A stretch of DNA of 20,651 nucleotides, taken from NCBI GenBank assembly GCA_905221605.1, contig CAJNDS010002410.1:1-20651 (forward strand), given 5' to 3'. The notes below the pieces were generated by a model. The model searched no databases. It had not been told where the DNA came from and saw nothing but the letters and a program-made list of their open reading frames with translations. Shown here piece after piece: positions 8,813 to 18,430 of the stretch (positions are counted from its first letter, which is position 1; each line of letters opens with the position of its first letter). This DNA comes from Symbiodinium natans. Taxonomy: Eukaryota > Sar > Dinophyceae > Suessiales > Symbiodiniaceae. The position numbers and the translations under genes were made by a program.

Positions 8813-11800
8813 CTGCGTTCAGCATGTCGCAACATGTAGCAACACACAAAACTGCCCCGAGAGCACTGAAGGCTTATACTGAGGGAAAACCCTCAAGAGG
8901 CCTCCGAAACTTTGCAGGAGCCAAGCGGCGCACCAAGCACAATGAGCAAGGCCAGAATTTTTCCTGTGAGTTCAGATTCTGATGTCTCAGGCTTGAAAGA
9001 CCCACCAAATGCTCGCAACGAAGCTATAGGAACATCGGAGAGGATCCGAGCTGGCAAATTGCAGCGAAGCAACCACCATCATCATGAAACAGCCCCAATA
9101 GCAACGCAACAATAACAGTACCGAATGAACCTCACGGTAAGCTCTTGCTGCCCGAAGTCGCTTGCCGTCCGCCAGACTGAGGAGCAGCGTGATCGGCGAT
9201 GCAAACAGCCTCTTTGCTTCAGGCTTCACAAGAGGTTTGGAACTCGACTACAGTGTTTTCGTTTTGTCAGCGTCTGTTCTTTTGGCTTTCCGATCATTTA
9301 GCATCCGCACAAGCTATCATGCTGCACCTCTTAAGCCAGCTGGTGTGCTAGCATTCGCGAAGTAGTGTCGAACCTCTACACGCGTGTGCAGCAGTGCCGC
9401 AAGCACTCAGGCACACTCCTGATCCTCCCTCACAGCTTGCGGCATAGGCGCAGGGCCTTTAGGGTCTAGACTTTGAAGCCCTGGATCCATGACCCTGCAC
9501 AGGTTTGGCATGTTGTGAGGGGAGAAAGCACACATCCGGAAAAAGCAACCTGCCTCCATGACACACTATAGCTTTGCTCAGCATTGCAACTCGTTTCAGG
9601 CTATGTGTGTCGACACGAAACATCAACTCTTCAGCCCTGCTCATGTAAACCAAGATCGTTCTGTGCACAGGAGGGCCCAAGCAGTGTATTGCTCTGAAGG
9701 CCTACCTTCAGCACGCGAACTGGCAGACGTTGAAATAAACAGTTCTTATGATTAGCGGTTTGAAGCTTTTCAATCCAAACAAGCTATAGCATACTTCTTG
9801 TGTATTGCATGAGGCCCATGTGTTTGGTCATGCGAATGGTGGTTCCGGCACTCGGACGTGAGGATCCTGATCTACCCTGAGCGATGCGTCCATGTAGGCC
9901 TGCCTACAAGCGAATGGCACACTCTACATGAAATTTTGCAGATTGGCACAGCCTGGATTGATACCCACTCCGTCTGAATGCTTAAGTTGACGAATGCCGT
10001 TGGCCCCTTCGGCCAAGCCGCTGTCCATTTGCCTCCATCTGCCTCGCCAGCTCCATTTGGCGCAAGCCTTCCTGCAAGTGCACATGCACATGCAACGCTG
10101 ACAGCGAGAATTCACACTCATGGATGCAAGGCTAAACAAAACGCAAGTCCCCACTGCTACACCAGCGCCAAAGTGAAACATGCACGCAGTTTTGTGCGCT
10201 TTCATCCATGCGTTCGGGCCCCGAACTGTTCGGTCGGGCCAATAATATTCACTGCGTTTGGTCGTTCGGCCAGAGCCCCGGCGTGCTTCGTGCGGTCTGT
10301 GCTTTCGAGTCTTTCGAGCCGAGGCAGAAAGGAAATGTGAAAGATGGTGGAAGCACTGGAAGCACTGACAACATTCAGAGCTTCAAGCCATGTCCAACAT
10401 CTGTTGTTCAGGAACAGCAAGGTATTCTTCCCTTCCGACACTATGGGGTTGGTTGGTGGCAGTTTTTTCCCTGGAGCCACGCCTGGCCATAAACATTGTA
10501 GACCGCTCGTTTCTCGGGGTCGATGAGCACCTGAGGTCCGAACGGGTGATCCTGCTACTGAAAATCGGCAGCACCTGTGTGCGAGAAATATGGGCGCGAG
10601 ACTGCATGCAGGTCTCAGACGAAGCAGACCAACTCGGGAATTCCATCTTTCTACCAGCTGAGCTCCTTACATCGTAGGCATTCTTCCTGGGCAGACGAAA
10701 TCACAAGCACCGCACAAACCAAAGGCGATCATCAAGCACAAGCGTGATTGGGCTGGCAGTCACTGCTTAGCACTGAACTGCTTGCGAATAACAGGGTAAT
10801 GACTGCGAGCACAGCATCGAGGTATCGCACGGGTCACGCTGGCCGGTGGGTTGGACCGCTTCTTCGCAATAATTAAGCCGAAGCACTCTACTTTACCGCA
10901 CTCTGTTGACTGCTAACTGCGGTTTTTTCAGATGCGGACCTGGAAACCTGGATTTTCGTTGCCTTTGTTGCCCTTTTGTTACCCCCAGGAGAGGCAAGCC
11001 ACATAACTTTGAAATCCTCCTCGTTGCCGCCCTTGTCTGGATGCAGCTCCAACGCCCGTCGCTTGTAAGCATTCCCTGCCCAAGAGAAAGGTGGATGCGG
11101 GGACTTATGCCTCTTCAACATGTGTGATATGAACTATGTATCACTGTCCACTGCCGTGCAGCCTATCCATGGCTGCAAGATATAATGCCACGTACCAATC
11201 GCAGAAGGAGATAGGGCATGGGGTGTGATCAGATCACTGCTCGAATACGCAGGCTCTTTGCTCAGTTTTGGGTCCTGAGAGCCTTCCTCGTTTCCGTTTC
11301 CAGAGGGCCTCTCAGCGACCTGTCAAGTGTATGGAATCCTGGCAAGGAGATGTGCAGCCCAGGGCGCTTGAGTGAGTTGAGCACGCAGTTAGGGGGGGGT
11401 TCGCACTTGATGCACCCACCCTCAATAACAATAACAGTCGCCATACTCGTCAAGGTGCTGCATCCACCTCTTGCGGCCCCTTCCACAAAGTACTTAAGTA
11501 CTTGTATCGGAATGACTCCTGGGTTGCTGAAGCTGCGAATTTGTGCCCCAGGCGCTTAGAACGACATCGGTTGCGTTGGGCTCCACCTTCAGCAGATCCT
11601 CAATGTGCAGAGCATGAGCGCTAGTAGTTACCCCGAGAAACCGCGAAGTGAACTTGCAAGCATGCACGAACCACAGAGACATGCGACTGCGTGAGACGCT
11701 TGGGCTTCCTTAACCTCATGTTCTCCTCTTTCGCCGTCGTTTACTCCAGGTGTACAAGCTGGAATGAACGGGTTCTGAAGGCCATTGAAGGCAAGTTGCA

Positions 11801-11949
11801 TAAAGCTCCCGGTGTTTGACCTGCACCGGTGGTGGCGGCTGTGGTTCGTCGACGTCGATACGCACGCTGCCAGGGTCCCTGAGCTTTCGTATGCTTTGAT
11901 TGGGATGTTTGGAGACTTGGCTTGGCCGTTGAGGATTGGCTGGGGACAT
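6251..11949 (-). CDS. J-domain protein with multiple membrane segments (multi-exon model)
   Basis: Assembled by eye from small segments whose phases agree at most junctions: 11825-11949, 11556-11620, 11000-11075, 10671-10686, 10483-10530, 10019-10071, 9850-9903, 9567-9636, 9434-9456, 9337-9373, 9136-9223, 8911-9050, 8708-8812, about 8367-8447, 8248-8310, 8011-8123, 7855-7950, 7764-7807, a piece ending between 7459 and 7590, about 7390-7458, 6634-6715 and 6251-6370 (stop). The N-terminal part is proline-rich, followed by a J-domain (HPD), which stimulates Hsp70 ATPase activity. A helical region follows (EGLRQMELARQMEANGQ, ALRLCRKL, FDTTSRMLAHQL). The rest has hydrophobic segments, several ending in L-x-L-[KR]-x-D, as in TMEM185/Fragile-X-F proteins. 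Segments 8450-8707 and 6720-7380 are unresolved. It could be two genes (J-domain protein and membrane protein) if an unseen stop and start lie between about 9640 and 9850. Confidence 0.5.
10483..11620 (-). other. J-domain coding block (four exons)
   Basis: Four exons rebuild one J-domain. 11556-11620 gives helix I (HIEDLLKVEPNATDVVL). 11000-11075 gives helix II and the loop (NAYKRRALELHPDKGGNEED). The 16-base exon 10671-10686 gives KNAYD, and 10483-10530 gives VLIDPEKRAVYNVYGQ. The HPD tripeptide, essential for Hsp70 stimulation in this family, is intact. Three of the four introns that flank or link these exons on the 3' side start with GC and one with GTAAGG; all end in AG. The exon after the block, 10019-10071, begins EGLRQ, restoring the common VYGQEGL ending. 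The motif match is strong. The exact edges of the 16-base exon are less sure: one extra residue is inserted compared with a typical J-domain. Confidence 0.8.
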
Positions 11950-11971
11950 GCAGTGTTGCCACAACGGTCAC

Positions 11972-11980
11972 CTGCAACAC
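11972..11980 (-). promoter_or_regulatory. Candidate spliced-leader acceptor of the J-domain gene
   Basis: The minus strand has ggtgttgcag, ending at 11972, followed by 22 bases and then ATG 11949 (MSPANPQRPS...). The position fits a trans-splice acceptor for a short 5' UTR. The pyrimidine tract is weak, so this supports the chosen start only modestly. Confidence 0.35.
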
Positions 11981-12953
11981 CTTCAATATCCGGAAGCCTG
12001 TGAACAAGACTACGACACGAGACTCATGAAACCACTATCGGGAGCCCAACGGATTGCACACCTTGAGAACCTACGGAACGGTCTTGGCAGCCGTCCTCTG
12101 GTACAGTTCTTGAATTTCCCTGTCGCGTCCTTGAGACCCTAACTCTCATATCTTGGTCTAGAGCCGAACTGCCAACGAGCTATACCTGTGTAACACATGT
12201 GCGTCATGAAGCAAGACCACCCCAGAACTTTGAAAACCAGAACAAGAAGCGCCTGAATCATTGATGCGGCTTTCATCTGCAACGCCTATTAAAAAAGGCT
12301 AATGAACAGTTGAATAGCTGTAGATCGCTGCCAAGGTGTGTATGTGTAGAAATTTAGCAGGTGCAGAAATGCAGGTAGCAGGGGGCCGTACCCGCGAACC
12401 CAATATTTGCGGCGTCAGCAGCCCGTCGGCCGGAGGAAAGTTCGTGGTGTCTTCCGCCACAGCTTCCGGACCTGGTGTGGATGTGGGAACAGAAAGTTCA
12501 GCATGGGGGTTTACGAAGATATAAGGGACCCCTAAAATCTACCCCCAAATAGTAGGATTTCTTTCTAATAGGGACCCCAATAAGGTACCCCCAACATCGT
12601 AAGCGCGTTCCCTTTTGTTGTCGGCCCCCCTCTTTTGGGCTGAACGTGTTGTTGACAGCAAATGAAGCACAGCTGCCCTCAACGTAGAAGGCATGGAACT
12701 TACCATGTTTAACCGAACTGCAAACTGAGAGGCTTAAGATTATTAGGAGGGCAACAAAGGCAAATTGTGGAATCCTCCGCCCACGCGAAGATAGTGACAA
12801 ATCTCCTCTCCGGTGAGTGTAGTCCAGATTATTTTGCAACTGTCCGGCCAGGCATTCTTTGTGTTTTTGTTTCAATTTTTGGTCGACCAGCAGCATTTTT
12901 GAGGCGCGCCAGCTCCAGGCGTGGTCACGCAAGCTACTTTGAGCTGCGTGATC
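11981..12953. other. Intergenic gap of about 1 kb, carries a dispersed repeat
   Basis: Separates the kinase stop (12954) from the J-domain gene start. Open frames here show no domain. A long minus-strand frame (12498-12932) exists, but its C-terminal half is just the translated repeat at 12520-12600. No RNA gene or promoter motif is seen. Confidence 0.45.
12520..12600. repeat. Dispersed GGGGTACC/GGGGTCCC repeat, copy A
   Basis: Read on the minus strand, runs of G4-5 alternate with AT-rich spacers: ttgggggtacc, ttggggtcccta, ctatttgggggtag and taggggtccct. A related stretch occurs inside a kinase intron at about 16095-16180 (ctatttggggttt, cagggggtaccct). Two diverged copies in 20 kb suggest a dispersed family. 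Confidence 0.5.
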
Positions 12954-15900
12954 TTAGTCCAGATCGCCAGGGGACGCTTCCATGAACATCGCCAGCAGTT
13001 GCGAGGCGATGGCGCTCAGAATCACACGCTGCTTCCGCCGCTCTTCTGCCAGAACGCGCTTCAAGTGGGACTTGAGCTTGAAGCGCTGCACCAATGCGGC
13101 TAGATGGGGTTTGCTCAGGGGCAAGCAGAGCTGCAGGAGCAGCCGCAGGAGCGTTTGCCGCGCTCGCACAGAATTATCTGCGAGGGCATTCGGCTGCGCT
13201 GAGATGAGCCGCCGCACGCCGTTCAGGCTCGTTTCCTCCAGGGCCACTCTCGGGTTGCCAAAGAAATCCTCAGAGTTAAACCGCGCACTGCTGGCCACTC
13301 TGCTGGCGTCTGGACTGTCGGTGCCTTCACCTTCCAGCCTGCGAGAAGTCTCAATGAGTCTCATGATGCAGTGACGCATGTCTGACTATCTCCCGCAGCC
13401 ACCCGAACGCACTACTCGCCCGCCTCCGAAGGAGTTCGCCCAGAAACTCGTCGCTGTTCGCGAGTGCGGCGTTGGTCTCCGCTGAGATTCGTACCAGCTT
13501 CACCAGTGGATCCAAGATCTTCAGGAAAACCTCCCTTTCCTCACTGCGGAACCTTGCATATTCTTACAGCTATTCCCAACACTGCAACCAGTTCTTGAAA
13601 CTACTCAAAGTCACCGAAGCCAAACAAGCAAAAGTCTCAGATGCCTCAGAGCCCGGAAACAGCGAGAACAAGCGCATGAGGAAGTCAGGGCCTTTCAGCA
13701 GCTTGCCTTCCAAGCGCTCACACCAGTTGGCTTTGTGCTCCTTGACGCTGAACCAGCCAACTAATGCCTCAAGAGCCAGAACCTGCGTCTCAGGCAGCGC
13801 CAAGCTCCTTACCAGAAATGGCCCACCATCCACGGCCCACAAGGACTTCCGTGTTGCCAGCGACGCACAGGCCATGTCACATATCATCGTGAAGGCATAC
13901 TCCTGCAAAGGGTGGTTTCTCTCAACCAAGGCCTGCAGCTTCGGAATGGCACCAGCCAAGGCGGCTTGCTCTTGCCGCGGGCGTGAGAGCTTGCAGAGGT
14001 TAGAAAGCGCCAGCAAGCATTGGCTACAGGCATCCGGTGCCTTCTCGAACTTCTCGATCCTTCCATCTCCACCCAAGCTGTCCAAGGGGCTTTTCTCGAA
14101 AACGCTGGGCAACTTCATGTGGTACACAAGAACCGGGACGAGCCCCACATTCTCCATCATGTTGAGGACGGAGGGCTCCACGCACAGGTGCGAAAAAATC
14201 CTACAGACTTCGGCAGCCAGAGGAGGTGGCAAGTACTCGAGAGAAGCGATGAGCCCCTCCAGAACTGGGGCCTTCGCCATATATGCTTTCACAACAGAGT
14301 CTCCGGTCTTGGCAAAGAAGCTTAAGATCGCGATGACCTCCTGTAGGTAGTGGGCTGCCTTATCCTGGATGTCTGCTGCAAGGTTGTCGATCAACAGGAC
14401 CAGATGCCCACAAAGGCCCCGCTTCGCGAGGATGCGGCACAGATCCCGGCTGTGGCTGCTCTTCTTGTTCTTCACCGTGTTCACTGCATCTAGCGCGCTC
14501 CAAACCAGATCTCGGTTCTGGTAGTAGTCGTAGGAAATGAGATCCACAATGGCCTCCAGCCCACCGCAGGCGATGAGCATCTGGATGCTGGAATCAGAAT
14601 TGCAGAGCCGGGAGATGAAGGTGCCCGCCTCCACCCGCAAGTCGCGGGCAAACTCGGAGCCAGCAAACTTGATGACGCCCGGGATCAGCCCCACCATGCT
14701 GAAAAGCTCCTGAAAGTCATGGTTCCACTCTGCCACGATTTGGTTCACGACTTTCAGCACGGAGCGTAAGAGCATGGGATCGGTGACTTGGAGCATCTCC
14801 ACGATGGGCACCACGCCGTGCTCGATGATGAGCTGCTGGATGCTGTCTTTGCTGCTGCTTCCCTCAGGGCACTTTTAAAATCAAGTCGTGCAATCACATG
14901 CGCCCAGGAAATTTAACGAATCAAACCGTTTTGTTCCGGAAAGAGCCTTCCCGAAAGCCACGTACCAACATGTTAAGAAGGTTCAAGGCGCACCTGATTA
15001 TTTAGCACACGACTAGGAACGCACATGCTTGTGTGAGAGCCTGATTGATCAAGTAGTGCAAACACATGCCAGTGCTCCGTTTTCCAACGCTTCGCCCGCC
15101 TGCTGCATGCCCTGCTGCAACAGCTCTGTGAGCCTCTTGCACACCCGAACGAGAACTCCCGACTCCTGGCGAGGTGCTCAGTCGCAGTGCTACAGAGGGT
15201 CCGCAAAAGCTGCAGCCTTTCTGAGACTCTGAGATTGAGGCTGCCAGATTACCAGATTATCAGTTTCACAGATTGCCTTTAGGGTTGCCTGTGTCCAGAA
15301 CTCATGGCGTCCTCGAATGGGCGGATGCTGGAAAGGAGGCTTTTGAGTTCGGCTACCGTGCGCTGCCTCTCCCGATTCTCCTGCAGCCAGAAAACTTGCA
15401 ACTGAAGGCGTAGAGCTGGAGAAAAAGATGTGCACAAAGAGACCCTACATGCCTGAACGCCAGATGCCCCCTTTTTCTGGAAAACGCGAGACCTCCAGCC
15501 TTTCAAGCTGCTTGTGCCGAAAAAGTTCCGGCTCCACCCCGCGCAACCATGAATCCGGACCCTAAAGCTCCAAGCCTGGGACGCCTGAAGCTAGGAGATG
15601 CTAGGAGTGCGGCCCCAAGAAGGGCTTAGGATCACGATCCAGAAGCCCCAAATCCAGGTCTTCAAGGTCCTTGGAGTCGTCTTGGATCACGTCTTTGGCC
15701 CGCAGCGGGCCGCTCGGAGCACGACCTGGCCTCCTTCGCCCTGACTCCGTCTGCCTCATGGCCGGCTCTGCCTTCAGAAGCGCACAACCTGCTCTTCTAT
15801 GCCCCTGAACTTTTTTGTTCTGACTTGAACCCTAAACCCTAAGCCTAAGCCCTTTTTTTGAACCCGGTACTGAGCTCCAAGCCGGCCGAAGCCCAAAACC

Positions 15901-17834
15901 CGAAACCTCTTATCATGTTTTTTTAAATATTCTGGCCTCTCGGGCCTGACCTGGGTTTAACAGAAGCTCCGTCCACCGCCTTCTCATCCCTTTGCCCCCT
16001 GGCGCCCTAGCTTCCCAAGTCCTCGCCTGCACCGTGGGCTTGGCTTCGCAGTATTCCTTGTAATAGTCCAGAAATGCGAAGTGATAACCCCGCAGCTCCT
16101 CAGAGTTCACCTCGGGGGGATACAAAAAGCTACCAAAGGGTACCCCCTGTTAAACCCCAAATAGAATAGAGCCCCCTGAAAGGGAGCCCCGGGCCTCCTG
16201 CGCCTCACCTTTGGAGGCCTCGGGCAAGCTCTCGCCCTCGGGAAGTGACTCTAAGAGCTTCCTCGACGGGTATTGGTCGCTGAGGCTGCTCAGGTTGGCC
16301 TCCTCGATGGGATAGGCCTGGTATGTCTGGGCAGTGCCCTGCTTGGACCGTGAACGAACGGACTTGTCAATGGGATTCTTCTCCGCGCTTTCCACACTTG
16401 GCACCTCGTCCCTCTCAAGCTCCTTGGTGCGCCCGCTGCTCGGACTTCGGGATGTCCCTGTTGCATCGCTTGGGCGCTGTGTCACGAGGGTGTCGCGGAT
16501 CAAGCTGGTGAAGGCTTCCATCTCCTCTGCTCCAGACTCCTCACTGTCGTCTTCCTCCTCCAGATCCTCCCTCGACCGTTCTCGCTGAGGCACCTCCGGC
16601 CGTTCCTTTTGGGACACTCTGGGAGTGAGCATTTGCCGGGTGAACTCAAGCGTGTGCTTCTTGTTGGCTTGAATCCAGTGGTCCTCGAGAAGAGTCGCCG
16701 CCCCGGCACGGTGCAAGGGGTTTTTCTCGTAGCAGCGCAGCAGGAACGCATCGAGAGCTTCAGAAAATCCCTCAGGCAAAGGCGGGTGATTGTCGGAGAC
16801 GATGCGGTAGAGGGCCGACATCTGCGGCAGATCTGCATATGGCGGCTTCTCGGTGATCATCTCTACAACGGTGGACCCAACGCTCCAGATATCACTGGCA
16901 GGAGTTGGGGGGCTCATCTCAACCGTCTCTGGTGCCATCCAATATGGCGTACCGACAACACGCCGCTTTGAGCTGTCAATCTCGCTGAGTTTCGTGGCCA
17001 CCCCGAAGTCTGCCAACTTGATCGTTCCAGTTTTCGTGGTCAGGACATTTGCACCTTTGATGTCCCGGTGAATCACCCCTTGGGAGTGTAGGAACTTCAA
17101 GCCTTTGAGGATTTGGAGTGTGTAGATTGCACACAAGGACTCCGGAAAAGCTCCGAACTTCTTGATGATGGCTGCGATAGATCCACCCTCTACAAACTCA
17201 AGGACAATGTTCAAGTGCGTGTCAGTTCTGATGGAATCAATATACTTGACAATGTTCTTGTGCTTGAGCTTGGACAGCAAGTTGATCTCCACCTGAAAGG
17301 CAGGGTTTAGGGCCCCAAGCATTCAAGCATTGGAGGAGGAGTTCTTGATGTAAAACTCTCAGATCAGCGTTGTCAGAACCCACCCTCCATGACCGACCCG
17401 GGCCCGCATTGGGAATTGCCTTAATCAGCTGAAGGTTTCGCCCAGGCCTCGAAGGAGCTGATATCCCCACTGTGTAGACCTCCCAAGCTAACCTGCTTGA
17501 TTGCCACGAACAAAGCCCTCTGCTGGTCCATGGCTTTGTAGACCTTGGCCAGTCTCTTCCGCAAGAGCAATGCTGAGCAGCTTAACTTGGGATAAAGGTT
17601 CGTCAGCCTTAAATCTAACTCGCATTGGAGCTCTTTGAGTGGGTCTGAGTGGCACAGCCGAAGCCACCCTTGCCAATGGTGCCCCCCACGGAGTAAGGCC
17701 CAATCAGCGTTTTGGTGGTCGCAATGCCCTGGGGCTAGCGGCTCAGGGGTAACTTCTCAGAACCTGCCTAAACTGAATCCAGCAACTCCTTGGCTATGGG
17801 CCTTCATGCTTCGGCGTTCAGTTGCCGATGCCAT
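12954..17834 (-). CDS. MAP3K-epsilon/Cdc7-like protein kinase with armadillo-like repeats
   Basis: STE-group serine/threonine kinase of about 1,150 residues. Model exons: 17787-17834, 17654-17728, 17493-17543, 17345-17419 (uncertain), 16209-17292, about 15634-15788, 15309-15380, 15064-15165, 13595-14862, 13403-13552, 12954-13338. Kinase motifs: glycine loop [12 protein letters not shown] restored across a GC-AG intron (residues 34-45), VAIK lysine (57), HRDIKGAN (about 158), DFG (about 178), GTPYWMAPE (about 197), DIWSVG. A long acidic, serine-rich region follows, then alpha-helical repeats ([40 protein letters not shown]), ending [14 protein letters not shown]. Kinase first and armadillo-type repeats last is the arrangement of plant MAP3K-epsilon and its fungal relatives (Cdc7, SepH), which act in cytokinesis and septation signalling. 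A cell-division role is inferred from that. The start MASATERRS has ATGG context and an AG acceptor at 17861. Exon 4 and the middle exons are the weakest joins. Confidence 0.88.
15829..15907. repeat. Telomere-like heptamers in a kinase intron
   Basis: ccctaaaccctaagcctaagcc at the start and cccaaaacccgaaacc at the end of this stretch, both degenerate CCCTAAA motifs, lie inside the kinase intron (15789-16208). A single ccctaaaccct also occurs in another kinase intron at about 17304-17314. Confidence 0.6.
16013..16110 (-). other. Possible extra kinase exon within intron 15789-16208
   Basis: The minus strand reads [20 protein letters not shown] then CEAKPTVQ, with protein-like composition, a preceding AG and a nearby donor. 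Its phase does not fit directly between the neighbouring exons, which join cleanly without it (AAAG|GT). It may be an alternative exon, a relic, or chance. Confidence 0.25.
16095..16180. repeat. Dispersed GGGGTACC repeat, copy B
   Basis: On the minus strand: tctattctatttggggttt, then acagggggtaccctttgg, then tttttgtatcccccc. It aligns loosely with the intergenic copy at 12520-12600 around ctatttgggg and gggggtacc. It lies in a kinase intron just downstream of the large kinase exon. Confidence 0.4.
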
Positions 17835-17860
17835 GATGGCAGCCTCTACCGCTTGGTCTT

Positions 17861-17872
17861 CTGCAGTTAAGC
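17861..17872 (-). promoter_or_regulatory. Candidate spliced-leader acceptor of the kinase gene
   Basis: The minus strand has ggcttaactgcag, ending at 17861, then 26 bases to ATG 17834 in gccatcATGG context. No in-frame upstream ATG intervenes. Consistent with trans-splicing; not proof. Confidence 0.35.
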
Positions 17873-17968
17873 CAAGCTGTAGGGGTTGCAGGGGTTCGGG
17901 TTGAGGGGTTTACGGCGTTTAGTGGCTTAGGCGGGTGGGTTTATGATACCTTGCACTACGGTCGGGGC

Positions 17969-18000
17969 GGGTGGGTGGGTGGGTGGGTGGGTGGGTGGGT
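17969..18000 (+). repeat. (GGGT)8 tandem repeat, G-quadruplex-prone
   Basis: Eight perfect GGGT units preceded by ggggcg, about 135 bases upstream of the kinase ATG. The G-rich strand is the plus strand, which is the template strand for the kinase gene. Runs of four or more GGG with one-base loops fit the intramolecular G-quadruplex pattern. Confidence 0.9.
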
Positions 18001-18430
18001 GCCACGTCAGGGCTTCACAAGCTGGGCGGGGCGCTGTGATCAGTGGAGGGTTGGCTGAATGTGCCACTACAGGCTGTGAGCCGAATGAAGCACCCGTTGT
18101 CCCAAAGGATCCCCGACGAGCAGATCGATCATTGCATGCAGGCAAACTGTGACTGTGTCCCAATTATGCTACTCTCGGGCTTAACAGTCGGCTCTCAACC
18201 TCAGGCCCAAATTCGAACTGTAATGACATAGGACTGGCTCTCACCAGGGACTCGACTGCTGCCCCAAACAGGACGAAACACCCTTGTTGGCGTAAACCCA
18301 GCAGCCCTGTGCTCTTGGAAGCTCAGCCAAGGCGCTGTCCGGCAAGGTCTGCCCTCTCGCCTGCTGAGCCTGGTCATGCGGGTGGCACAGAATGGGCTCT
18401 TTGGCAGCCATGCCTCGCCTCAAAGCCTGT

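Noticed and set aside
11152-11170. A start exon MDRLHG joined to the J-domain exon at 11075
   Set aside because: It would give a J-domain lacking helix I. The GC-AG join from 11556 restores the whole domain.
13472-14350. Plus-strand 292-codon open frame
   Set aside because: Antisense to the armadillo-repeat exon of the kinase, with no domain of its own.
17936-17968. ccgtag...caag near the (GGGT) tract on the minus strand, resembling the ends of the dinoflagellate spliced leader
   Set aside because: Only about ten bases match and the central CCATTTTGGCT is missing; likely chance.
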